In this document: positions 50,582 through 58,382 of the stretch, piece after piece
Numbering within the stretch: position 1 is the stretch's first letter
Layout of the letters: the number at the start of each line of letters is the position of its first letter
Assembly: GCF_020564935.1 (NCBI RefSeq)
Contig: NZ_JAJCXB010000009.1
Span: 62,001-126,000 of the forward strand
DNA from: Streptomyces pinistramenti
Lineage (GTDB): Bacteria > Actinomycetota > Actinomycetes > Streptomycetales > Streptomycetaceae
DNA: 64,000 nucleotides
Reading direction: 5' to 3'
Notes under the pieces: generated by a model
Seen by the model: only the letters and a program-made list of their open reading frames with translations
What the model was told of the DNA's origin: nothing
The model's database searches: none
Position numbers and translations under genes: made by a program

Positions 50582-50667
50582 TCCCCCATCCTCCCAGCCG
50601 CGGGCCGCGGCCCCGACCCGTCGGTACCCGCCGGGCGGCGTGCGGCGCCGTCCACAGGCCGTTTCCC

Positions 50668-50673
50668 TACGAT
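50668..50673 (+). promoter_or_regulatory. -10 box TACGAT, leaderless start of the O-mannosyltransferase gene
   Basis: TACGAT is followed by 7 nt and then GTG at 50681. The other in-frame ATG at 50672 lies inside the -10 box, so it cannot start this transcript. This favours GTG 50681 as the real start. Confidence 0.5.
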
Positions 50674-50680
50674 GGGCCGG

Positions 50681-52408
50681 GTGACCAGTGACACCGCGAC
50701 CGACGCCGTAGCCCGCAGCGCCGACGAGCAGGCCCGCCGGCCGCCCGCGTGGCAGCGCAGGCTGCGCCGCTTCGGGTACGCCGGGTGGCCGCAGACCGAT
50801 GTGCGCACCCGGCTGGTGCCCGCGTTCCCCGAGCCGGGGACTCGGCTGTGGGAGGTGTGCGGCGCGGGGCCCGCGCTGGCCGGCCGGCTGGCCCGCTGGT
50901 CGGGCTGGGGCGGCCCGCTGCTGGTGACGCTGTTCGCCGGGCTGCTGCGCTTCTGGAACCTCGGCAGCCCGCACAAGGTGATATTCGACGAGACGTACTA
51001 CCCCAAGGACGCCTGGGCGCTGCTGCAGTTCGGGTACGAGGGCACCTGGGACAAGAACGCCAACGACGCGCTGATCGGCCACCCGGCACGGATCCTGCTG
51101 AACTCCGATCCCTCGTACGTCGTGCATCCGCCGATGGGCAAGTGGCTGATCGCGGTCGGCGAGTGGGCGTTCGGGATGAACCCCTTCGGCTGGCGGTTCA
51201 TGGTGGCGCTGCTCGGCACCCTGTCGGTGCTGCTGGTCTGCCGGATCGGGCGGCGGCTGCTGCGGTCGACGGCACTCGGCTGCCTGGCCGGCGGGCTGCT
51301 GGCCGTCGACGGGCTGCACTTCGTGATGAGCCGCACCGCGCTGCTGGACCTGATCGTGATGTTCTGGGCGGTGGCCGCGTTCGGGGCGCTGCTGCTGGAC
51401 CGGGACCGTACCCGGGCCAGGCTCGCAGCCGCGCTGCCGGTCGACGGGGACGGCCTGGCGCGGCCCGACGGGCAGGTCGGCGACCGGCTGCGGCTCGGCC
51501 TGCGGCCGTGGCGGCTGACGGCCGGCCTCTGCCTGGGCCTGGCATCGGCCACGAAGTGGAACGGCCTGTACTTCCTCGCCGCGTTCGCCCTGATGTCGGT
51601 GCTGTGGGACGTCGGCGCGCGGCGTACGGCGGGGGCCAGGCGGCCGTTCCGGTCGGTGCTGCGGCTCGACGTGCTGCCGGCCTTCGGCTCCACCGTCGTC
51701 CTCGCCCTCGCCACGTATCTCGCGTCCTGGTCGGGCTGGATCGCCACCAAGGGCGGCTACTACCGCACCTGGGCCACCACACCGGAAGGCCGCGGCGGTT
51801 CCTGGACCTGGCTGCCGGACTGGCTGCGCAGCCTGTGGCACTACCAGACCGAGGTCTACTCCTTCCACACCGGACTGACGACCCCGCACACCTACCAGTC
51901 CAATCCGTGGAGCTGGCTGGTCCTGGGCCGCCCGGTCTCGTACTTCTACGAGGACCCCAAGGCCGGGCACGACGGCTGCACGGCGGCGGAGGGCTGCGCC
52001 CGCGAGGTGCTGGCGCTGGGCACCCCGCTGCTGTGGTGGGCGGCCTGCTTCGCGCTGCTGTACGTCCTCTACCGCTGGCTGTTCAAGCGGGACTGGCGGG
52101 CGGGCGCCATCGCCTGCGGTGTCGCGGCCGGCTATCTGCCGTGGTTCCTCTACCAGGAGCGGACCATCTTCCTCTTCTACGCCGTGGTGTTCGTGCCGTT
52201 CCTGTGCCTGGCGGTGGCGATGATGATCGGCGCGATCGTCGGCCCGCCGGGCTCGACGGAACGGCGGCGTGCCGTCGGCGCGGTGGGCGCGGGTGTCCTG
52301 GTGCTGCTGATCGTCTGGAACTTCATCTACTTCTATCCGCTCTATACGGGGCTGCCGCTGCCCAAGTCGGCGTGGCATCAGCGGATGTGGTTCGACAGCT
52401 GGGTGTAG
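50681..52408 (+). CDS. pmt: Protein O-mannosyltransferase (PMT family)
   Basis: Membrane enzyme that transfers mannose from polyprenyl-phosphate-mannose to secreted proteins in actinomycetes. 575 aa, about 10-11 TM helices. The DE motif is present in HKVIFDETYYPKDAWALLQFG (about residues 105-125), together with VHPPMGKWLIAVGE and SATKWNGLYFLAAF. GTG 50681 is supported by a TACGAT box 7 nt upstream. Divergent from rsmI. The downstream PBP gene is 153 bp away and probably separate. Confidence 0.94.
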   Translation: MTSDTATDAVARSADEQARRPPAWQRRLRRFGYAGWPQTDVRTRLVPAFPEPGTRLWEVCGAGPALAGRLARWSGWGGPLLVTLFAGLLRFWNLGSPHKVIFDETYYPKDAWALLQFGYEGTWDKNANDALIGHPARILLNSDPSYVVHPPMGKWLIAVGEWAFGMNPFGWRFMVALLGTLSVLLVCRIGRRLLRSTALGCLAGGLLAVDGLHFVMSRTALLDLIVMFWAVAAFGALLLDRDRTRARLAAALPVDGDGLARPDGQVGDRLRLGLRPWRLTAGLCLGLASATKWNGLYFLAAFALMSVLWDVGARRTAGARRPFRSVLRLDVLPAFGSTVVLALATYLASWSGWIATKGGYYRTWATTPEGRGGSWTWLPDWLRSLWHYQTEVYSFHTGLTTPHTYQSNPWSWLVLGRPVSYFYEDPKAGHDGCTAAEGCAREVLALGTPLLWWAACFALLYVLYRWLFKRDWRAGAIACGVAAGYLPWFLYQERTIFLFYAVVFVPFLCLAVAMMIGAIVGPPGSTERRRAVGAVGAGVLVLLIVWNFIYFYPLYTGLPLPKSAWHQRMWFDSWV

Positions 52409-52561
52409 GAGACGTCAACACCCGCTGTGTCACAGGCTGTCGACTGCGCGTCACCCGACCGTGCCCTGATCGAGACACTCCGGTCTCTCGCGTCCCATAG
52501 AGTGCGAAGCACGTTCTTGTGTGCGTATTCAGGAACGAGGATCTGGGAGGGGAACGGACGC

Positions 52562-54208
52562 ATGCGCCGTGAGGTGAAGTACGGACTGATCGGCGGATCG
52601 GCGGCGCTGGTCGCGGGGGTGGTCGGCGGGTTCGTCCTGTTCGACGGCTCCGACGGGTCGTCGTCCCAGGGGGTGCGGGCCGCGGGCGCCGGGGAGAACC
52701 GGCCGCCGGTGAAGACGGGGCCGCTGGACGCCAAGGAAGTCCGCACCACGGCCCAGGAGTTCCTCACCGCCTGGCAGTCGGCCGACGCCGCGAAGGCCGC
52801 CGAGCTGACCGACGACCCGGGCTCCGCGAAGAGCGCGCTGGGCACCTTCGCCCAGCAGGCGCACTTCTCGAAGGTCACGCTCACACCAGGCGCCCCGGCC
52901 GGCGAGAAGGTGCCGTACACGGTCACCGCGCAGATCGCCTACAAGGGTCACCAGGCGCCGTTCTCGTACACCGGGACGCTCCGCCTCAAGCGCGACACCA
53001 CGACGGGCAAGCCGCAGGTCGGCTGGGCGCCCGACGTGCTCTACCCGGGCCTGGGCAAGGGCGATTCGCTGCGTACCGGCGAGGCCGAGGCGCCGCCGAT
53101 CAAGGCCGTGGACCGCAACGGCAAGGAGCTGACGGCCAAGGAGTACCCGGAGCTGACCGGCATCCTGGCGAGCCTGCGGGAGAAGTACGGCGACAAGGCG
53201 GGCGGCAAGCCAGGACTGGAGCTGGCCGTCCACCACGGCGACGGATCCCCGAAGGCCAAGCAGCCCGGCAAGACGCTCAAGGAGCTGACCAAGGGCACGC
53301 CCGGCACCCTGAAGACCACGCTGGACGCCACGCTCCAGGCGACGGCGCAGAAGTCGGTCGACGCCAAGAAGGGCGCGGCTGCGGTGGCCGTCAAGCCCAG
53401 CACCGGTGAGATCCTGGCCATCGCGCACTCCCCCGCGACGGGCTTCAACGTCGCCATCGGCGGCGCGCTCGCCCCCGGTTCGACGATGAAGATCGTCACG
53501 GCCGCGATGCTCATCGACAAGGGCATGACCTCGCCGGACAAGCCGCACCCGTGCCCCAAGTACGTGACGGTCGGCGGCTTCAAGTTCCACAACGACGCCA
53601 TGAGTTCCCTCCCGCACGGCACGTTCCGGCAGTCCTTCGCCGCGTCCTGCAACAACGCCTTCATCGGGCAGGCCAAGGACCTCGGCGACGACGACCTGAC
53701 GAAGGAAGCGCGGGACGTCTTCGGCATCGGCCTGAACTGGCAGACCGGCATCCCCACCTTCGACGGCGCCGTGCCGGTGCAGAGCGACGCCCAGATGGGG
53801 GCCTCGCTGATCGGCCAGGGCGGGGTGCGGATGAACCCGCTCAACGTCGCCTCGCTCGCCGCGACCGCCCAGTCCGGCAGCTTCCGGCAGCCGTACCTCG
53901 TCTCGCCCGACCTGGACCACCGGACGCTGGCCACCGCGCCGCGGAAGATGAAGCCGGACACCGCGGCCGCGATCAAGTCGCTGATGAACACGACCGCGAC
54001 ATCCGGCACCGCCGTCGAGCCGATGGCCGGGCTCAGCGGAGACATCGGCGCCAAGACGGGGTCGGCCGAGGTCGACAACCAGAAGAAGCCGAACGCCTGG
54101 TTCACCGCCTACCGCAACGACCTCGCGGCGGCGGCGCTCGTCCCGGCGAGCGGTCACGGAGGCTCCAACGCGGGCCCGGTGGTCCGCGCGCTGCTCTCCG
54201 CGGGCTGA
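52562..54208 (+). CDS. Penicillin-binding protein (transpeptidase)
   Basis: 548 aa. One TM anchor at about residues 7-28, then an NTF2-like domain (EVRTTAQEFLTAWQSADAAKAA, about 58-155), a dimerisation domain, and the transpeptidase domain with S307-T-M-K310, S362-C-N364 and K498-T-G500. Class B-type, acting in cell-wall cross-linking. No PASTA repeats. ATG 52562 has GGGAGGGGA upstream. Closest to the Streptomyces PbpA-like group. Confidence 0.93.
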   Translation: MRREVKYGLIGGSAALVAGVVGGFVLFDGSDGSSSQGVRAAGAGENRPPVKTGPLDAKEVRTTAQEFLTAWQSADAAKAAELTDDPGSAKSALGTFAQQAHFSKVTLTPGAPAGEKVPYTVTAQIAYKGHQAPFSYTGTLRLKRDTTTGKPQVGWAPDVLYPGLGKGDSLRTGEAEAPPIKAVDRNGKELTAKEYPELTGILASLREKYGDKAGGKPGLELAVHHGDGSPKAKQPGKTLKELTKGTPGTLKTTLDATLQATAQKSVDAKKGAAAVAVKPSTGEILAIAHSPATGFNVAIGGALAPGSTMKIVTAAMLIDKGMTSPDKPHPCPKYVTVGGFKFHNDAMSSLPHGTFRQSFAASCNNAFIGQAKDLGDDDLTKEARDVFGIGLNWQTGIPTFDGAVPVQSDAQMGASLIGQGGVRMNPLNVASLAATAQSGSFRQPYLVSPDLDHRTLATAPRKMKPDTAAAIKSLMNTTATSGTAVEPMAGLSGDIGAKTGSAEVDNQKKPNAWFTAYRNDLAAAALVPASGHGGSNAGPVVRALLSAG

Positions 54209-54285
54209 TCGCTGTGCTGCCGGGCGGCGCACTGCCGTCCGGCGGCCGTGTCACAACTCACTCGCGTGGCCCGTACAGCTTTCGC

Positions 54286-54291
54286 TAGCGT
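54286..54291 (+). promoter_or_regulatory. -10 box TAGCGT, leaderless start of the YbaK-domain gene
   Basis: TAGCGT followed by 7 nt, then ATG at 54299. No other ribosome binding site. It repeats the layout seen before the genes at 14801, 30811, 43943 and 50681. Confidence 0.5.
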
Positions 54292-54298
54292 GCGGGGC

Positions 54299-54814
54299 AT
54301 GAGCGATTCCGCGTCAGCGCCCGTCCCCGAAACCGCCGCCGACCAGGCCCACCCCCGCTTCGCCGAAGCACTGCGGGAGTTGGGCCTGAGCGTCGAGGTC
54401 CGCCGCTTCCCCGACGCCACCCGCACCGCCGCCCAGGCTGCCGCCGCCGTTGGCTGCGAGCTCGCCCAGATCGTCAAGTCCCTGGTCTTCTCGGCCGACG
54501 GCGAGCCGGTGCTCGTCCTGATGGACGGCGCCTCCCGCGTCGACGTGGAGCGGGTGCGCGCCGAGCTGGGCGCGGCGAAGGTCGGCCGCGCCGACGCCGA
54601 CCTCGTACGCGAGACCACCGGATACGCCATCGGCGGCGTCCCGCCCTTCGGTCACCGCACCCGCACCCGCGTGCTGGCCGACCGCGGCCTGCTCGTCCAC
54701 GGCACGGTCTGGGCCGCGGCCGGCACCCCGCACACCGTCTTCCCGCTGGATCCCAAGTCCCTTGTGGAGTACGCCCGGGGCCGCATCGTGGACGTGCGCG
54801 AGCGCACCGCATGA
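54299..54814 (+). CDS. YbaK/EbsC-domain aminoacyl-tRNA deacylase-like protein
   Basis: 171 aa. Family domain for trans-editing of misacylated tRNA (Cys-tRNAPro-type). The conserved Lys is in ELAQIVKSLVFSADGE, and the core YAIGGVPPFGHRTRTRVLAD (Gly-Gly-x-x-P-[FL]-G) matches. ATG 54299 with leaderless -10. The stop overlaps the EamA start (ATGA), so the two are an operon. Confidence 0.9.
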   Translation: MSDSASAPVPETAADQAHPRFAEALRELGLSVEVRRFPDATRTAAQAAAAVGCELAQIVKSLVFSADGEPVLVLMDGASRVDVERVRAELGAAKVGRADADLVRETTGYAIGGVPPFGHRTRTRVLADRGLLVHGTVWAAAGTPHTVFPLDPKSLVEYARGRIVDVRERTA

Positions 54815-55662
54815 CGCCGCTCGTCGTCGTGGCCGTGCTGATCGCCGCGGTCACCCACGCCAGTTGGAACGCCATCGCCCACGGCATACGCGACCAGCTC
54901 ATCGCCTTCACGCTCGTCGGAGGCGGCGGCGCGCTCTGCGGCCTGGTCATGGCCGTCTTCACGCCGCTGCCCGCCGCGGCCGCCTGGCCGTTCCTCCTCG
55001 GGTCGGCCGTGCTGCACGTCGTCTACCAGGCGCTGCTGATGCAGTCGTTCCGGCTGGGCGAGTTCGGGCAGATGTATCCGATCGCGCGCGGCACCGCGCC
55101 GCTGGTCGTCACCGTCCTCGCCGCCGTCTTCGTCGGGGAGATCCCGGACCGCTGGGCGCTGGCCGGGGTCGCGCTGGCCTCGGCAGGTCTGGTCGGCGTC
55201 GCCCTCTGGGGCATCCGCGGCTCCGGCAGCCGGCCGCACTGGCCGGCGATCCTGGCGGCGCTCGCCACCGGCCTGGCCATCGCCTCGTACACCACCGTCG
55301 ACGGCCTCGGCGTCCGCGCGTCCGGCACCTCGCTCGGCTACATCGCCTGGCTGATGCTCCTCGAAGGTCTGGCCATCCCCGCCTACGCGCTGGCCACCCG
55401 CCGCCGCGAACTCCTCGTCCAGCTCCGCCCGATCGCCCTGCGCGGGCTGGCCGGCGGCATCCTGTCGGTGTTCGCCTACGGCCTGGTCCTGTGGGCCCAG
55501 ACGCGCGCACCGCTCGCCCCCATCGCGGCCCTGCGGGAATCGTCGATCATCGTCGGGGCGGCCATCGGGGCGCTGTTCTTCAAGGAACGCTTCGGCGCGC
55601 CGCGGATCGCCGCGGCCGGTCTGATGGTGGTGGGGATCGGGCTGATGCTGCATGCGGGCTGA
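54811..55662 (+). CDS. EamA/DMT-family transporter
   Basis: 283 aa with ten hydrophobic segments arranged as two EamA repeats. The first repeat ends near residue 130 (LVGVALWGIRG) and the second begins near residue 140. Conserved N-terminal SWNAIAHG and later LREXSXIVG-like stretch (LRESSIIVGAAIGALFFKER) fit DMT exporters. Start ATG overlaps the YbaK gene by 4 bp. Substrate unknown; metabolite or amino-acid efflux is typical of the family. Confidence 0.9.
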   Translation: MTPLVVVAVLIAAVTHASWNAIAHGIRDQLIAFTLVGGGGALCGLVMAVFTPLPAAAAWPFLLGSAVLHVVYQALLMQSFRLGEFGQMYPIARGTAPLVVTVLAAVFVGEIPDRWALAGVALASAGLVGVALWGIRGSGSRPHWPAILAALATGLAIASYTTVDGLGVRASGTSLGYIAWLMLLEGLAIPAYALATRRRELLVQLRPIALRGLAGGILSVFAYGLVLWAQTRAPLAPIAALRESSIIVGAAIGALFFKERFGAPRIAAAGLMVVGIGLMLHAG

Positions 55663-55724
55663 GCTTGTTCTTCATGGCGCGCCGTCCATCGCTCCGCGCC
55701 CGCGCCGGTGCCCAGCCGTCAGCG

Positions 55725-55838
55725 TGTGAGGTCCACCGGTGTGGTCACCGGGCCGTCCGCGCACAGCAGCACGTCGGTCAGCTCGGACAGCGCGTCCCGC
55801 GCACGGTCAGGCAGTCGAAGAGGTCGTCCCGGAAGTGG
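55725..55838 (-). pseudogene. Remnant of an IS701-like transposase N-terminus
   Basis: The minus strand reads FRDDLFDCLT (55834-55805) and, after a one-base deletion, DALSELTDVLLCADGPVTTPVDLT, ending in a stop. Both parts match the start of Streptomyces IS701-like transposases as I remember them (FRDDLFDCLTARRDALFELTDALLC). Only about 35 codons survive, with a frameshift and truncation, so it is a fossil. Confidence 0.55.
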
Positions 55839-55882
55839 GGCGCCACCGCGAACGCTTCCGGCCGGCCGCCAGGTTGCCGCAG

Positions 55883-56008
55883 ATTCCCCCACGGCCTTCG
55901 TGCTGGTCACGTGCCTCTTCGGTCGGGGCACAGGATCAGACGAAGGCCGTGTTCACGTACCCGGAATCCTCGTACGAGCGATCACGTTCGGGAATCGTTC
56001 GAGGTCAG
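55883..56008. repeat. Direct repeat copy A (with 12-bp inverted repeat)
   Basis: About 126 bp, from ATTCCCCCACGGCCTTCGTG to CGTTCGAGGTCAG, next to the transposase remnant. It resembles copy B at 56485-56580 but has an extra about 28 bp. Within it CACGGCCTTCGT (55890-55901) pairs perfectly with ACGAAGGCCGTG (55940-55951), so it could fold as a stem with a 38-nt loop. Likely a mobile-element end or flank. Confidence 0.75.
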
Positions 56009-56024
56009 GCCGTGAGGAACAGGC

Positions 56025-56294
56025 TCAGCGCATCCACTCCGAGTAGAAGTTGGGGAGGCCGGGCTGGGGGTCGCTGACGCAGGTGGCCTCGTGGTACTGG
56101 GGGCTCAGCGGCAGGTCACTCTGCATCTGGTCGTAGCAGGCCTGCCAGGAGTCGAACGACTCGCCACCGACCGGCTGCCAGCCGTCACCGGGCGGAGGGC
56201 CGGCGGCGAAAGCGGCCGAGGCGGTCAGCGGCACGGTGACCACGGCGGCACCCACGGCGAGACCGAGAGCGATACGAGTGCGCCAGGACTTCAT
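56025..56294 (-). CDS. Small secreted protein, unknown function
   Basis: 89 aa. Signal peptide: KSWRTR basic start, hydrophobic IALGLAVGAAVVTVPLTA, cleavage likely after ASAAFA at about residue 31. The mature about 58 residues are AGPPPGDGWQPVGGESFDSW and beyond, with two Cys (ACYDQM and ATCVSD) that may form a disulfide, ending NFYSEWMR. ATG 56294 was chosen because GGAGGAG lies just upstream. It sits between two degenerate direct repeats. I do not recognise the family. Confidence 0.75.
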   Translation of the reverse strand: MKSWRTRIALGLAVGAAVVTVPLTASAAFAAGPPPGDGWQPVGGESFDSWQACYDQMQSDLPLSPQYHEATCVSDPQPGLPNFYSEWMR

Positions 56295-56810
56295 GAACTC
56301 CTCCATCGGATATCTTCACGTCTTTCTCCGCACAGCTCTCCTGGAGAGGCGCCGCGGCCAAAAGCCGCCAACTCTGTGCGTCGTTCACCAGGTTGGACGC
56401 GCGCACCGGGCCGGATAGTTCTACCGGGTGGCGAGTTCTTCGGGCCGGTCTGCCCGGGGCCGGGGAGGAGGCGCCGGCAGACTCATTCCCCCGGCCTTCG
56501 TGCTGGTCAAGCGCCTCTTCGGCCGGAGCACAGGATCAGACGGAAGCCGTTTTCACGTTCGGGGAATCGTTCGAGGTCAGATCGTGAAGAACGAGCTGAG
56601 AGCCGGTGCCGGATCCCGGACACCGGCTCCGAGGCGTCGGGCCCGTGGGTGGGGTGGGTCGGAGCGGCCGTCGGCGGGCCGTCCTCAATTCCTCAACTGC
56701 CTTGCGCCTGCGGCCCGTTGGCCTCGCCCGTTGTGCGACATGGACGTGCGGGGCCGATCGCCGGTGGGGGTGAGGGTCGAAGTGCGAGGCCGGTGTCAGG
56801 TTCCGGGGGG
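56295..56810. other. Gene-poor stretch with repeat copy B and an IR
   Basis: 516 bp between the secreted-protein gene and the EstB-type gene. It holds repeat copy B (56485-56580) and a 9-bp inverted repeat GAGCCGGTG/CACCGGCTC (56600-56629). No coding region recognised in the rest. Confidence 0.6.
56485..56580. repeat. Direct repeat copy B
   Basis: 96 bp, starting ATTCCCCCGGCCTTCGTGCT and ending CGTTCGAGGTCAG. It is clearly related to copy A at 55883-56008. The inner inverted repeat is degraded here (CGGCCTTCGT versus ACGGAAGCCG). No transposase remnant is next to this copy. Confidence 0.75.
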
Positions 56811-58010
56811 TCAGGGCGTCGGAAGGGACTTCACCAGGGACTGGGCTCGGGGGTCGGCGGTGATGCCGCGTTGCATGCCGTTGGTGATGTAGGCGAAGGC
56901 CAGGCCGGATTCGGGGTCGGCGAAGGCCAGGGCGCCGCCGCGGCCGGGGTGTCCGAAGGAGCCGGGGGCCAGGAGGGGGGAGGCGGCGCTGTGCAGCATG
57001 AAGCCCAGGCCGAAGCGGGTGTTGACGACGAGGGTGCGGTCGGGGCCTGCGGATTCCTCGGTGCGGGCGAGGGTGAGGGTGGCGGGGGCGAAGAGGCGGG
57101 GGTGGCCGTCGACCGGGCCGGTGAGGGCGGCGTAGCAGCGGGCCAGGGAGCGGGCGGTGGCGATGCCCGCCGAGGCCGGGAGTGGGGCGGCGCGGTAGGC
57201 GGGGGCGTTCTCGTCCGGGGGCGGGGTGATGGCCCCGAAGGCGCGGCTGGTGAGGGATTCCGGGTCGCCGTACGCGTCGGCGACCGAGCGCTTGGGGCGT
57301 ACCCGCAGGCCGCCGGATGCGGGCTGGGGCGGCGTTTCCACGGCGCTCAGGCGGCCTGCGCGGGACTGCTGGTCCTGCGGGAGGCCGAGCCACAGGTCGA
57401 GGTCCAGGGGGGTGGCGATTTCCTCGGCGATCCAGTCGCCGATGGTGCGGCCGGTGACCCGCAGGACGAGTTCGGCGAGCAGCCAGCTGTAGGTCTGGGC
57501 GTGGTAGCCGTGGTCGGTGCCGGGGGTCCAGGCGGGGGCCTGGGCGGCGAGTGCGGCCGGGCCGCTGACGCCGTCGATGGCCTGGGCGGGGGTGAGCGGG
57601 GTGTCCAGGACGGGCAGGCCCGCGCGGTGCGACAGGAGGTGGCGGACCAGGACGCGGTCCTTGCCCGCGGCCTTGAACTCCGGCCAGTACGTGCCGACCG
57701 GCGCGTCCAGGTCGAGCAGTCCGCGCTGGTGGAGGAGGAGCGGGACGAGCGCGGCGATGCCCTTGGTGGCGGAGCGGATGACCTGCGCGGTGTCCGCCTG
57801 CCAGGGGGTGTCGGGGCGGCCTGCGTCGCGGGGGCCGAGGTCGTCGCCGCCGTCGCCGTGCTTGGTGCCGGCCCACAGGTCGACGACCTTGCGGCCGTGG
57901 CGGTAGACGGCTACGGCGGCGCCGCGCTCGCCGCGGCGGGTGAAGTTGGCCGTGAATGCGTCCCGGACCGGCTCGAAGCCGTCCTCGACCGTGCCCTGGA
58001 CGTCCACCAC
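56811..58010 (-). CDS. Serine hydrolase, beta-lactamase/EstB family
   Basis: 399 aa cytosolic class C beta-lactamase-like esterase. The catalytic S80-A-T-K83 (VIRSATKG) is the SxxK motif. The Tyr of the YxN-equivalent is in QTYSWLLAE, and the third box is FGHPGRGG, replacing KTG as in EstB-type esterases. No signal peptide, so it is more likely an esterase or peptidase than a resistance lactamase. ATG 58010 is the first plausible start. Confidence 0.9.
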   Translation of the reverse strand: MVDVQGTVEDGFEPVRDAFTANFTRRGERGAAVAVYRHGRKVVDLWAGTKHGDGGDDLGPRDAGRPDTPWQADTAQVIRSATKGIAALVPLLLHQRGLLDLDAPVGTYWPEFKAAGKDRVLVRHLLSHRAGLPVLDTPLTPAQAIDGVSGPAALAAQAPAWTPGTDHGYHAQTYSWLLAELVLRVTGRTIGDWIAEEIATPLDLDLWLGLPQDQQSRAGRLSAVETPPQPASGGLRVRPKRSVADAYGDPESLTSRAFGAITPPPDENAPAYRAAPLPASAGIATARSLARCYAALTGPVDGHPRLFAPATLTLARTEESAGPDRTLVVNTRFGLGFMLHSAASPLLAPGSFGHPGRGGALAFADPESGLAFAYITNGMQRGITADPRAQSLVKSLPTP

Positions 58011-58382
58011 TGTTTCCCGCTTCCCACTGTTCCGTCGCTTTGGTGACCCATCAATGGTGCAACGCGCAGATCAGTGCTGATGACCAGGGCGGCATCCCGT
58101 GGGCTTCGTCACAACGGATTCAGCGGGCCGGTTCGGTCGCCGAACGGGGGTCGGATCCGAAGGGCGGTTCGAGGCGGTGGGTGTGCGTCAGGACCGTGTC
58201 GCGGAGCAGGTCGTGCGGCCCGCCCGTGCGGTGCCTCCCGCGAAGCGGCCGCGAGGGCGCCCGTGACGTGGAACGGGGCGGCGGCCGTCGCGGTGGCGGG
58301 CCGCGCGGGGACCGCGGCCGGAAGCGTGCGGCGGGGTGCGGGCCGAGTTGCCGCGCCCCGCCCGCGCCGAAACGATGGGTGG
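58011..58382. other. Intergenic region EstB-type gene / tricorn homologue
   Basis: 372 bp between divergent genes. Apart from AACGAT (58371-58376), 6 nt before the GTG at 58383, I see no clear promoter and no gene. Confidence 0.4.

Noticed and set aside
50582..52378. Upstream extension of the rsmI frame by about 600 codons
   Set aside because: Antisense to the O-mannosyltransferase gene and of Arg/Pro/Gln low complexity. The rsmI start at GTG 50581 has a ribosome binding site.
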